Positions 1 to 8,308 of a stretch of 51,391 nt of DNA are shown piece after piece. The notes beneath the pieces are model-generated. The model was not told the DNA's origin. It saw only the letters and a program-made list of their open reading frames with translations, and did not search any database. The DNA lies in assembly GCA_041552055.1 (NCBI GenBank), contig JBFELO010000017.1, forward strand, positions 1 through 51,391, given 5' to 3'. This DNA comes from JBFELO01 sp041552055 (GTDB lineage Bacteria > Acidobacteriota > Thermoanaerobaculia > Thermoanaerobaculales > Sulfomarinibacteraceae). How positions within the stretch are numbered: position 1 is the first letter of the stretch; the number at the start of each line of letters is the position of its first letter. The translations under genes and the position numbers were made by a program.

Positions 1-130
1 CCGCAGAAGGCCAGAGGGCGGCACGCCCGATCGAGGCGCCGTCGTCAGCGTGCCGCTCGCATCGACCATCCGACACCCGAGGGGGATTATCCGTTCGCGC
101 TCCCCGGTGCGAGGGATCCCATCGCACCAG
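1..130 (-). repeat. Partial copy of dispersed intergenic repeat
   Basis: No gene is visible here. The first ~46 bases match 26894-26939 closely: both start CCGCAGAAGG and run into GGCACGCCCG...GTCGTC. A second stretch (about 88-128) resembles 26993-27033, sharing TTATC and TTTCCCATCGC-like words. The GGCACGCCC...GTCGTC core is the reverse complement of the core at 2144-2170 and 11104-11130, so this is one arm of a family scattered through the spacers. The alignment was done by eye. Confidence 0.6.
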
Positions 131-307
131 CCTGCACTTTTCACCGGTGTTCGTCGCGAGGGCGCCGAGGTGCCGTGCCCGGTTGGGTTTTCGACCCGAG
201 GGGCGCGGAGGCGTACTTGACGGTACGTCGAGCACCCCGAGGGGAGAAAACGCCGCTGGGTGGGGTGCATCGGCGGCCGCAGCAGAAGACTGGTGAGAAG
301 TGCAGGC
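130..307. repeat. Long imperfect inverted repeat upstream of cysS
   Basis: The ends 130-147 and 290-307 are inverted copies (16 of 18 bases). Weaker pairing continues inward to a centre near 219, where GTAC recurs on both sides. The whole could fold as a ~178-nt hairpin. The right-hand end (GGTGAGAAGTGC, 292-303) recurs near 5931-5942 between envC and its divergent neighbour. It may be a MITE-like remnant or a structured leader; neither is proven. Confidence 0.5.
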
Positions 308-336
308 TAGCCCCGCGGAGCACTCCGCCATTCCAG

Positions 337-359
337 AGCAATTCGCGCAGCGAATTGCT
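337..359. repeat. Perfect 10-bp palindrome before cysS
   Basis: AGCAATTCGC (337-346), a 3-nt spacer, then GCGAATTGCT (350-359) form a perfect inverted repeat ending 24 nt before the cysS start. A related but imperfect copy lies at 27062-27084, next to the purM stop, where only the outer parts pair. It is probably the end of the same dispersed element rather than a cysS operator. Confidence 0.6.
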
Positions 360-383
360 TACAATGACCTCTCGGGAGAATCC

Positions 384-1787
384 ATGCGTCTCAAGTTCTA
401 CAACACCCTGACGAGGAAGCTCGAGCCGTTCGAGCCGATCGAGCAGGGCCATGTCAGGGTCTACACCTGCGGGCCGACGATCTACGACTTCCCGCACATC
501 GGCAACTACCGAACGTTCCTGTTCGAAGACATCCTGAGGCGCACTCTCCATCTGTTCGGTTACCGCGTCATCCAGGTCATGAACCTCACCGACGTCGACG
601 ACCGCACCATCCAACGCTCCATCGAGGCCGGGATCCCTTTGCGCGAATACACCGACCGCTATGCCGAGGCGTTCTTCGAGGATCTGCGTACGCTGCGGAT
701 CCAGCCCGCGGAGCACTATCCCAGGGCTACGGACTACATACCGCAAATGGTCGAGTTGGTGCAGCGGCTCGAGAAGAGCGGCCACACCTACCGGTCCGAG
801 GGATCGATCTACTATCGAATCGGGTCTTTCCCGCCCTACGGCAAACTCTCCGGGGTCCGCCTGGAGGCCAACCTCGTCGGCGCCCGGGTGGACGCCGACG
901 ACTACGAGAAAGAGGATGCACGCGACTTCGTCCTCTGGAAGGCAGCTAAACCCGGCGAACCTTCGTGGCAGACCGAGATCGGTGTCGGTCGCCCGGGCTG
1001 GCACCTCGAGTGCTCGGCGATGTCGATGAGCCTGCTCGGGGAGAGCTTTGACATTCACTGCGGCGGCGTAGACAACATCTTTCCCCATCACGAGAACGAG
1101 ATCGCCCAGTCGGAGGGGGCCACCGGAGCCCCATTTGCTCGCTACTGGCTCCATGCCGAGCACCTGGTGGTGGGCGAGGAGAAGATGGCAAAACGGCTCG
1201 GAAACTTCCACACCTTGCGGGAGCTCCTCGATCAGGGACACGACCCGACCGTGGTGCGATACCTGCTGATCTCGGTGCCCTACCGCCAGAAGTTGACCTT
1301 CACCTTCGACAGCCTGCACGCGGCTGCCCAGGCGACGGAGCGCATCGCCAACACCCTGCGACGGCTCGAACACAGCCCGGCCGCGGAGGATGACGGCGAC
1401 CTCTCCACAGACGCGATCGCCGAGTTCTCCGCCGACTTTCGCGCATCGCTGGCGGACGACCTCAACACCGCGCGTGCCCTCGGCGCCCTGCACACGTTGC
1501 TGCGGCAGGTCAACACCGCTCTCGACGGCGGCGGAATCTCACGGGAGAGCAGACAGGTGCTCGGCGCCGCATTGGACGAAGCCGACTCCGTGCTCGACGT
1601 CCTCCCTTCGCCGGAGGGCACCGACGGTGGAGAAGACTCCGGCATCCAGCGCCTCGTCGACCGACGAGACATGGCACGCGCCAACAAGGACTTTGCCGAG
1701 GCCGACGAAATCCGTGATCAGCTCGTCGACATGGGGGTCATCCTGGAAGACACACCGCACGGCACGGTGTGGCATCGGAAGAAGTGA
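384..1787 (+). CDS. cysS: Cysteinyl-tRNA synthetase
   Basis: Charges tRNA-Cys with cysteine in the cytoplasm (class I aminoacyl-tRNA synthetase). The 467-residue product matches the usual family length. It has the HIGH motif as HIGN (residues 38-41), the zinc-ligand Cys29 in TCGPT, the Cys/His-rich stretch ECSAMS...HCGG...FPHHENE, and the KMSKS loop as KMAKR (267-271). The start is ATG 384 because GGGAGA lies 5 nt upstream and the protein then begins MRLKFYNT as in homologues; the longer frame from 300 would run through the repeat. It stands alone, convergent with the deacetylase gene. Confidence 0.95.
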   Translation: MRLKFYNTLTRKLEPFEPIEQGHVRVYTCGPTIYDFPHIGNYRTFLFEDILRRTLHLFGYRVIQVMNLTDVDDRTIQRSIEAGIPLREYTDRYAEAFFEDLRTLRIQPAEHYPRATDYIPQMVELVQRLEKSGHTYRSEGSIYYRIGSFPPYGKLSGVRLEANLVGARVDADDYEKEDARDFVLWKAAKPGEPSWQTEIGVGRPGWHLECSAMSMSLLGESFDIHCGGVDNIFPHHENEIAQSEGATGAPFARYWLHAEHLVVGEEKMAKRLGNFHTLRELLDQGHDPTVVRYLLISVPYRQKLTFTFDSLHAAAQATERIANTLRRLEHSPAAEDDGDLSTDAIAEFSADFRASLADDLNTARALGALHTLLRQVNTALDGGGISRESRQVLGAALDEADSVLDVLPSPEGTDGGEDSGIQRLVDRRDMARANKDFAEADEIRDQLVDMGVILEDTPHGTVWHRKK

Positions 1788-2429
1788 CGGGGGTCCTACC
1801 TGTTTAGCTGACTCATTGGGAGTGCCCGTCTCCGTCTCCGTCTCCGTCTTCATCCCCGTCTTCATCTTCGTCCTCGTCTTCGTCTTCATCGTCCGTAGCT
1901 CGATGCTCGATGCTGGATGCTGGATCCGCCACCCCCCAGGGCTTGGGGATTGAGGCCTCGCGGCTCCCCCGCCCGCCCGGATGCGAGATTCAAGGTGCGA
2001 GATCTGCCACCCTTGCGAAATAACCACAAAGGCACGCAGGCACAGAAAAGGAATGGGATGAGCTGGTGTCGGCAGCCTTCGACCGCCTGACCGTGTGGTG
2101 CAGGCTGCCTCGGTTGTCAGATGGTCGATGAGAGTGGCAGGCTGACGACAGCGCGTCGTGCGGGCGTGCCGGGCATGACGTTTCGAGGCCCTCGATCGTC
2201 GAGAAATGTCGTCTGGCGCTCAGAGCTCGAAACGTCACTGCCGGGCTCCCGCGGGGAGCGCGTCGGGGAGAGGGCGCGTAAGTTTTTTTGACCTCATCGA
2301 ACGAGAGGCTTCATCTGGCACGGATGCGGACTCGGACGCGGACGCGGGCGGGTGGTCCAGCGACAAGCCACGAGCGACGAGCGACGGTCGGGAGGGCGGA
2401 CGGCGCGAGCCCCTTGTCCCAACGAACCC
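1788..2429. repeat. 642-nt spacer built of dispersed repeat modules
   Basis: No credible gene. In order: a pyrimidine-rich hexamer tract of CCGTCT, TTCATC and TTCGTC units (about 1826-1895); GATGCTGGATGC-type words (1902-1925); a CACAAAGGCACGCAGGCACAG segment (2024-2044); a palindromic module (2144-2280) with perfect 12-bp arms at 2176-2187 and 2226-2237 and a hairpin-like GCTCCCGCGGGGAGC; a CCTCATCGAACG module followed by GGACGCGGACTCGGACG repeats (2292-2350); and CGAGCGACGAGCGACGG words. The same modules recur at 10.9-11.4, 17.2-17.6 and 26.2-27.1 kb. Confidence 0.8.
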
Positions 2430-3626
2430 CTACTTCACCAGCTCGGACGGCGCCACGAGATCGGCGCCTCGTTTCGACAGGCCAGGCAGCTCATCTCGGA
2501 GAACCTCGACCGTGACCCTGTCGAGGTGGCCGATGGCGATCGCACTGCCGTGGAGACGGCATCGATACACCGCCTCGGCCAGCTGCCTGAGGATGGCCTC
2601 CCGGTCGCGTTCGTTGTCGAGGAACACGTGGCGCCGACCCACGGGAACGCCCTGCGCCTCGGCAGCCTGCTCGGCCACCGTTTTCCGGGTCGTTCTCGAA
2701 TCGATGAACACCATCCCACGGGACTTGAGCTCCTGCATCACCCAGGTCATCGTGCGCAGGTTCGCGGTGGCCTTGGACCCCATGTGATTGTTCATCCCGA
2801 CGACGTGCGGTACGTTGTTGAGAGCGTCGTGCACCGCCTGTCGTATTTCGGAGGCGGACATGGTCACCAACAGAGCTCCTGGTCCCGGGTTGCTCTTCGG
2901 ATATCCCTCGGGCTCCATGGGCAGATGGAGCCACACCTCGTGTCCGCTCTCGTGCATGGCGTTCGCGATCTCCGCCGTATGGGGCAGGAATGGAAGCACC
3001 GAGACTCCAACCGCTTCGGGCAGGTCGGTGGCTGACGCCAAGAGCTCCATCGACTGGCCGGCGTCGTCGAGCAGGACGGCGAGCCGACCACGTGCACCGG
3101 GTGACGGGCGCGGGCGAGGGGTCGCCGTTGGCACGAGTGTCGGCGCCTGTGTCGTCACCGGGTCGCCCCGGACGGAGCGTCCGGGCCGTGCAACGGCGAG
3201 CTCGAGATCGAAGGCTTCGCCCTGAAATTCGATCCGCAGGCGCCGTGACTCGCCGACGTCGGATGGACCTCGCGACACCCTCCCCTGGAACTCCGCCGCG
3301 GCCGTCAGAATGTCACGTTCGAGGGCCTCCATCGCGGCACGGTTCGGCACCGAAAAACGCCAGCTGCGCATGAAAACCCCGTCGATCTTGCGGATCGGGT
3401 CGTCAGAAGTCAGGGCGGTATCAGCCACGCCACGCTCCGCGGCGAGCAGACGAAGCCTGTCGTCGAAATCGATCTCAGGCCCCACTGGCCCCCTCGTGCC
3501 TTCCTGGAAGCGGATCCAGATGAATGATCCGAGGACGAGCACCGCCAGACCCACCAGGGCGACGAGGTACCAGTCCTCCCTGGTCTTGCGCTTCGTCTTT
3601 CTCCGCTTCGGCGCGGCGGGCGCCAT
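2430..3626 (-). CDS. Divergent polysaccharide deacetylase (YibQ-like), membrane-anchored
   Basis: 398 residues. A basic N-terminus (KRRKTKRKTR) is followed by one membrane segment (about 20-38), a linker, a proline/threonine-rich stretch, and a C-terminal domain (from ~180) with LAVLLDDAGQ, LPFLPHT, HEVWLHLPMEP and GMNNHMGS, as in the divergent polysaccharide deacetylase (YibQ) family. The role is probably in envelope glycan processing in the periplasm; the substrate is unknown. It is last in a three-gene operon with envC and an S41-like gene; its ATG overlaps the upstream TGA (ATGA), so translation is probably coupled. This gene order is known from many Proteobacteria. Confidence 0.88.
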   Translation of the reverse strand: MAPAAPKRRKTKRKTREDWYLVALVGLAVLVLGSFIWIRFQEGTRGPVGPEIDFDDRLRLLAAERGVADTALTSDDPIRKIDGVFMRSWRFSVPNRAAMEALERDILTAAAEFQGRVSRGPSDVGESRRLRIEFQGEAFDLELAVARPGRSVRGDPVTTQAPTLVPTATPRPRPSPGARGRLAVLLDDAGQSMELLASATDLPEAVGVSVLPFLPHTAEIANAMHESGHEVWLHLPMEPEGYPKSNPGPGALLVTMSASEIRQAVHDALNNVPHVVGMNNHMGSKATANLRTMTWVMQELKSRGMVFIDSRTTRKTVAEQAAEAQGVPVGRRHVFLDNERDREAILRQLAEAVYRCRLHGSAIAIGHLDRVTVEVLRDELPGLSKRGADLVAPSELVK

Positions 3627-4759
3627 CAGGCAGCCTGTTCGAGCGGCTCACCCGCGAGCTCGATCGCGCGATCGAGTACCGGATCCAACCCCCCGTCGGC
3701 CTCGGGAGTCGTCTCGATCACCTCATCGGGGACGATACCGTTGCCGTCGATCGGCTCGTCATCTCCTCGCAGCCAGAGCCCCACAGGCAGCCAGAGATTG
3801 ATCTCACCGTCCCGGACGATGCGCATGTGCGGTGCATGTCCGGCCGAACGATGCCCGATCACGGTCGCCCCGGATCGCTGCAGGGCCGCCGCCAGAATCT
3901 CTCCGACGCCCTCCGTGTCGTGGCCGATCACCACGACCGGCAGCTGCGACGGCGTCTCTCCGTCGGTGGCCTGGAACGTCTGGGCGCCAGCCCGTCGGCC
4001 TCGCCAGCCGCCGAGTACGCCCTCACTGACGAACAGATCGGCAACGGCAATCGCCTCTTCCTCGAGACCCCAGACCAGCTGTCTGAGATCCAGGACCAGA
4101 CCCCAGTCGGGCTGCACCCGATCCTTCACCTGTGTGGCCGCCCCCGCCGGGAGGCTGTCGATCTGCATCACCAGGGTCTCCGCACGCGCCTGAACAGAAA
4201 CCGATGACGGCTCCCACTCGGTAGGTGAGAGAACGACCTCGCGGCGCTCCTCGACGTCCCTGTCCATGACCGTCAGAGACACCGTCTGGCCACTCCGCTC
4301 CCGATTCGCCAGTTCCAGCCGCACCTGCCAGAGCGGCCGGCCCCGGGTGTTGACGCCCTCGACGCGCTCGAGGACCTCCCACTGCTGTATCCCGGCGGCC
4401 GCGGCCGGCGACTCGGTCATCACATGACGCACTGCCGCAGAGCTCAATCGGCTCGCGAGCACGAGGCCAAAGGGCGGCGGAGAACGGTTCAGGCTCTGGT
4501 AGGCCTCGACGTCGCTCTCGGGCAACACCGCAGCCGCCTGATCGACAGACTCGACGATTCCGGCATCGAGCGACAGCTGCAGCGCCTCGGTGTTGAGCTC
4601 GTCCACGTACTCATTGCGCACCAGGTGGATGACCTCGGCGAGGTTGCCGAGCGCCTTGAAAAGGTCCTCCCTGGTCTCCCTACTGGCCACGATCATGCCG
4701 GTGAACAGAACCACCACCATCACGGAGGTGCTCAGAAACACCAGCCGAGTCCTCATCAT
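3626..4759 (-). CDS. S41 (CtpA-like) peptidase homologue, catalytic residues lost
   Basis: 377 residues. An N-terminal signal anchor (about 6-26) precedes a family-typical helical segment ending in VRNEYVDE, a PDZ domain (about 95-180; ESPAAAAGI) and an S41 core (about 190-350). In active family members the nucleophile lies in a SAS-E-I motif and the base Lys in TFGKG. Here those places read EGVGEI (283-288) and SAGHA (305-309), so both candidate Ser are Gly and the Lys is His. The substrate-loop LRxNxGG is also replaced. The frame is intact and the gene overlaps both neighbours by ATGA, so it reads as a conserved pseudo-protease, not a dead gene. It may act as a PDZ scaffold with EnvC. Confidence 0.82.
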   Translation of the reverse strand: MMRTRLVFLSTSVMVVVLFTGMIVASRETREDLFKALGNLAEVIHLVRNEYVDELNTEALQLSLDAGIVESVDQAAAVLPESDVEAYQSLNRSPPPFGLVLASRLSSAAVRHVMTESPAAAAGIQQWEVLERVEGVNTRGRPLWQVRLELANRERSGQTVSLTVMDRDVEERREVVLSPTEWEPSSVSVQARAETLVMQIDSLPAGAATQVKDRVQPDWGLVLDLRQLVWGLEEEAIAVADLFVSEGVLGGWRGRRAGAQTFQATDGETPSQLPVVVIGHDTEGVGEILAAALQRSGATVIGHRSAGHAPHMRIVRDGEINLWLPVGLWLRGDDEPIDGNGIVPDEVIETTPEADGGLDPVLDRAIELAGEPLEQAA

Positions 4760-5895
4760 CTGCCCTCCTCGAGCTGCAGCCAGCGCCGCGGATCGCGCGG
4801 TTCCTCACCTTCCCGAATCTCGAAGTAGAGGTTCCCGTCTTCCTTCGGGGGCGCCGCCAATCCCAACTGTAACCCCATGGTTACGAGCTGGTTGAGCTGC
4901 ACGTGAATTGTAGCAAGACCGGCCACCAGCGAGTACACGCCGTGCCCGTGATCGATCACCACCATGTTGCCGTACCCTTTGAAGTACCGCGCGAAGGCAA
5001 CGACGCCCGGGAAGATGGCCGTGACCGGCGCGCCGCTCTCCGCGGCAAAGCGGAGTCCGTTACAGACGGTATAGGTCGCGTACCTGGCGTTGTAGTGGCG
5101 TCCGAAGCCGGTCGTGATCGCTCCCCGTACGGGCCACGGGAGGGCGCCACGATAGCGGCGAACGTCCTCCCGTCCCGTGATGCGATCGCGCGACGCGAGA
5201 ACTCCCATCAGGCGCTGCAAAGCCTGTTCGCGCTCTCGCAGGTCGGCCAGCCGATCACCGGTCGCGGCCTGACTCCGCTGCAACTGTTCGAGGTGGGCCG
5301 TGACCCGCTCCCTCGTCCTCGCCAGCTCGTTTCTCCGATCGACCAGCTGATCCGCCTCCCGTTGTGCCTGCTCCATGATCTGGCTCAGAGCCGCCAGGCG
5401 CGCAGCGTGGGCGGCCCGAACCTGATCGTACTCCTCCACCAGGCGTACCTGGCCCGCCGTCAACGTCGCGACGGTCCCGATTGCCGTCTCGAGATCGCCG
5501 TGCTGCGCGACGTCGAACATCAACTGCAGGGGCCCCGGCCGACCGAGCAGCGTCACCATTTCCAGGTGGTGTTTCAACACCTGGCGTCGCACCACCAGCT
5601 CTTCCGCGAGCTGTGCGACCTCGTTCCGGATCTGTCCGATCTCGACGTCGCTCTGGTCCAACGTGAGCTCGTTTTCGCGCACCCGTGCCTGGGCCAGCTC
5701 GAGCTCGGCGTTGAGCCGCTCGCTCTCGGCTGCAGTGTCAGCCGTCTCACGGGCGAGCTCCACCAGCCGTTCTTCGAGCTGAGCGATCCGGTTTCGAACC
5801 TGCTCGAGTTGGCTGTCGTCCGGTGCGATTGCCGCAATCCCTGCAGAGCCACCGAACAGCAGCCAACCGACGATGATGGCGCGTCCCCTCTTCAT
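4756..5895 (-). CDS. envC: EnvC-like murein hydrolase activator
   Basis: 379 residues. A signal peptide (about 3-23) is followed by long heptad-rich coiled coil (about 25-235) and a C-terminal LytM/M23-like domain (from ~255). The metal-binding residues of true M23 peptidases are lost: H-x-G-x-D reads CNGLR and the later HxH region reads VAGLA. That matches EnvC, which activates amidases at the division site instead of cutting murein itself. The start at 5895 gives MKRGRAIIVG..., a proper signal peptide; a longer frame from 5928 lacks one at its tip. It is first in the operon with the S41-like and deacetylase genes. Confidence 0.88.
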   Translation of the reverse strand: MKRGRAIIVGWLLFGGSAGIAAIAPDDSQLEQVRNRIAQLEERLVELARETADTAAESERLNAELELAQARVRENELTLDQSDVEIGQIRNEVAQLAEELVVRRQVLKHHLEMVTLLGRPGPLQLMFDVAQHGDLETAIGTVATLTAGQVRLVEEYDQVRAAHAARLAALSQIMEQAQREADQLVDRRNELARTRERVTAHLEQLQRSQAATGDRLADLREREQALQRLMGVLASRDRITGREDVRRYRGALPWPVRGAITTGFGRHYNARYATYTVCNGLRFAAESGAPVTAIFPGVVAFARYFKGYGNMVVIDHGHGVYSLVAGLATIHVQLNQLVTMGLQLGLAAPPKEDGNLYFEIREGEEPRDPRRWLQLEEGR

Positions 5896-6023
5896 TGGAA
5901 TGTATTGTAGCCCGCAGCGCGGATTCACTCGGTGAGAAGTGCGGGTTAGACTTGAACTGCGCGTGTGGTGACTCGCGAGTGAACCGCACCTGCGCGATGT
6001 GCTTGCTGAGACCGGGGGACTTC

Positions 6024-6980
6024 ATGACAGAAGCTGCATCGTTCGACATCATGCTGCTCGGCCTCAAGGATCCGACGCACGCCGGCCGCGCGCGCTACGC
6101 CAACGTCATGGAACGGCTCACCGGTCGTCCCGGTGCGGACATCCGACCGGGCGCCGGACGTCCGACCGACCCGATCTTCCAATCGCTCGACATCGATACC
6201 GCCCGGAAGGTCGCCGACGCCCTCGCCGAGGTCGGTGTGCTCATCGAGGTTCGGCGTTCCACCGAGTATGCAAGTGCTGTGAGCGAGCAGGTGGTCGACT
6301 CCACGGACTGCCCACGCTGCGGCTACGTCCAGCCCGCCGGCGCCGATGAATGCGATCGGTGCGGCCTCGTGTTCGCGAAGTTCGAGCGCGAACAGGTGAG
6401 CGGAATGCAGACCAGCCGTCAACTCGAAGATGCGCTCACCAGGGCGCTGCAGTCCCGTGAGGAGTGGGCGCAGAAGGCGAAGGCATACCTCGAGACGCAC
6501 CCACTGAAGGAGGGCTCGACCGACGGCTTCGACAATCTCGTGATGCGGGATGAGGTCTCGTTCCTGCGCCTGGTGTCCGACGAGGGCCCGATCCTGATGA
6601 CCTCCCGACGGTTCATCGCGAACGTCGAGCAGGGTTACTTCTCGATCCCGTACGAGATCGTCGAGGATGTGACGGTCGGTGGCGGTCTGGTCGTGAAGAA
6701 AAGCAAGGTGCGGCTCCTGCTCGGCTTTTTCGTGCCGATCCCAGCACCTGTCGACAACTCGAAGCAGTTTACCTGGCAGCTGGACAAGGACTCCTCCTTC
6801 TACAAGGACGTCATCATGGACTGGTGCTTCTCACGGAACTTCGTGTGCGGCGGCTGCGGTCAACGGGATCTGGACTACCGGCTCGAGGACGACGAGCCGA
6901 GGGCCCGGTGCATGCACTGCGCCACGGATCATTCGATCGACCTGCGCGAGGCGATCGCGGTGCCTCTGACCGTGGAGTGA
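6024..6980 (+). CDS. Zinc-ribbon protein of unknown function
   Basis: 318 residues; family not recognised. The N-terminal ~75 residues contain TARKVADALAEVGVLIEVR, which loosely resembles the C-terminal domain of ribosomal protein L7/L12 (impression only). A zinc ribbon CPRCG...CDRCG follows at about 93-112, then a PH-like or bPH-type middle part (LMTSRRFIANVEQGYFSIPYEIVEDV), then a second cysteine set CGGCG...CMHC near the C-terminus. There is no signal peptide, so it is probably cytoplasmic. ATG 6024 is chosen because GGGGGAC lies just upstream; the frame is open back to 5895 but without a ribosome site. The lipoprotein gene follows after 11 nt. Confidence 0.75.
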   Translation: MTEAASFDIMLLGLKDPTHAGRARYANVMERLTGRPGADIRPGAGRPTDPIFQSLDIDTARKVADALAEVGVLIEVRRSTEYASAVSEQVVDSTDCPRCGYVQPAGADECDRCGLVFAKFEREQVSGMQTSRQLEDALTRALQSREEWAQKAKAYLETHPLKEGSTDGFDNLVMRDEVSFLRLVSDEGPILMTSRRFIANVEQGYFSIPYEIVEDVTVGGGLVVKKSKVRLLLGFFVPIPAPVDNSKQFTWQLDKDSSFYKDVIMDWCFSRNFVCGGCGQRDLDYRLEDDEPRARCMHCATDHSIDLREAIAVPLTVE

Positions 6981-6991
6981 AGGCGGTAAAT

Positions 6992-7534
6992 ATGGGGGCC
7001 AAGACGACGATCGGTGTGCTGTCCGTGCTGGTCGCGATGGCGATCGGGTGCGGCGGCGCTCAGGAGCCCGAGGTGGCCCCTGGCGTGACAAACGACTTTC
7101 TCCAGATTCGATTGGCGTCGATTCCGCCCGAGTTCGTGGTCACCGTCAACGAGGATGACCGTCTCGAGTTGGAACCGTCGTCTCAGGGGGTCGCGGGCCG
7201 CGTATGGTTCACCGTCGGGCTCGAGGACCGGGGGGTCAACCTGGTCGCTGCAGTCAGGCGACACCAACGGCACATCGAGGAGTTTTCGCAGGCTGACTAC
7301 AAAGGCGGTCAGGAGCTCGTGACCCCCCTCGGCACGGCGTTCTACTCACGCGGACGCTACCTCGCCGGAATCACCGAGACCGAGGAGACTGCCGTGTTCA
7401 CCCAACACCCGACGCAGCCCCGGCTTCTCACCATCAGCTACCGCTATCCGGCGGACGTCGACTCGAGCGTTCGGGTCCAGCAACTCCTCGACATCCTCGG
7501 CGAGGTCGAGGGCATCCATGCCGTCGTGGAGTGA
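6992..7534 (+). CDS. Putative lipoprotein, unknown function
   Basis: 180 residues. A hydrophobic N-terminus ends MAIGCGG, an acceptable lipobox with Cys20, so it is probably a lipoprotein. The rest is soluble and has no motif that I recognise; it is rich in beta-type segments (EFVVTVNEDDRLEL, GRVWFTVGLEDRGVNLVAAV). It lies 11 nt after the zinc-ribbon gene and is probably co-transcribed. A strong hairpin follows its stop. Confidence 0.7.
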   Translation: MGAKTTIGVLSVLVAMAIGCGGAQEPEVAPGVTNDFLQIRLASIPPEFVVTVNEDDRLELEPSSQGVAGRVWFTVGLEDRGVNLVAAVRRHQRHIEEFSQADYKGGQELVTPLGTAFYSRGRYLAGITETEETAVFTQHPTQPRLLTISYRYPADVDSSVRVQQLLDILGEVEGIHAVVE

Positions 7535-7547
7535 TCTGAACTCAAAA

Positions 7548-7567
7548 GGCGTGGCCGAAGCCACGCC
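7548..7567 (-). terminator. UUCG-loop terminator for the cytochrome gene
   Basis: A perfect 8-bp GGCGTGGC/GCCACGCC stem closes a 4-nt loop. Read on the minus strand the loop is TTCG and the stem is followed by TTTTGAG, an intrinsic terminator for the cytochrome gene that stops at 7610. On the plus strand it is preceded by AAAA and followed by CTCTGTC, so it may act weakly in the other direction too. Confidence 0.8.
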
Positions 7568-7609
7568 CTCTGTCAATCGATTGGAAACCGGCCTCCAAGA
7601 GGATGCAGG

Positions 7610-8074
7610 CTAACCCTCAGCCTTGAACTCGTGGATCGCGGCCTTGTTGTCCTTCTGCTCGTCAAACACGACTTTCTTGGAGTGGTCTTCGCCGGTGTGG
7701 CACTTGTCGCAGGTTGCCTGCGTCGGGATGACGAGGCCGTTTGCGATCGCCGCATCACGGTCCTTCATGATGCTCATCTTCTTGTAGTCGTTGCCCGGGC
7801 CGTGGCACGCCTCGCACTGCACGCCGGGCATGGCCTCATCGGCGTTGGTGGCGTGGCACTGGAGACAGCTGGCATCGTACGCCCTGTCGGTGGACGCCTT
7901 GGCCTCTTCGGTGGCCTTCGCGTGGGTGGTCTCCTGCCACGACGCGTACTGCTGCTTGTGGCACATCTTGCACTTCTCGGCTCCCGTGTAGGCGTGATCC
8001 TGCGCTACCACGTTGAAACTCACCAGTACCAAGGCTGCGAGCCCGAGAATGGTCCAGATGGCTGTTCTCCTCAT
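7610..8074 (-). CDS. Periplasmic tetraheme cytochrome c (c554-like)
   Basis: 154 residues with a cleavable signal peptide (MRRTAIWTILGLAALVLVSF..., cleavage after about VVAQ). Four CxxCH heme c sites: CKMCH, CLQCH, CEACH and CDKCH. The layout CKMCHKQQYASWQETTHAKA followed by CEACHGPG is that of small cytochrome c554-type electron carriers. It points to periplasmic electron transfer; the partner is unknown. ATG 8074 is preceded by GGAGGG at the right distance; the frame upstream of it lacks a signal. It is a single-gene unit closed by the hairpin at 7548-7567. Confidence 0.9.
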   Translation of the reverse strand: MRRTAIWTILGLAALVLVSFNVVAQDHAYTGAEKCKMCHKQQYASWQETTHAKATEEAKASTDRAYDASCLQCHATNADEAMPGVQCEACHGPGNDYKKMSIMKDRDAAIANGLVIPTQATCDKCHTGEDHSKKVVFDEQKDNKAAIHEFKAEG

Positions 8075-8308
8075 CCGCTTTCCCTCCTTCTTCCGCTCCC
8101 TTCCGGAAACGGCGCTGTTGGCGGCCACCCTAGCACCTGACTCGGTCAGGATCAAGCACCCGGGCCCGGCGCATTGCAGCCACCATGGACGACCGTGTTA
8201 CAGCCATGTCAAGACACAACTGCATGTCCTTCAGATATTTGTGCGAGAAGTGTGGCTCTTTTTTCGTCCACCTCCCAGGCCGTGGTGGCCAAGAAAAACC
8301 AGCTGCAC

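Noticed and set aside
1826..1895. Hexamer tract considered as a CRISPR or coding repeat
   Set aside because: Units are too short and contiguous with no spacers, and there is no start or ribosome site.
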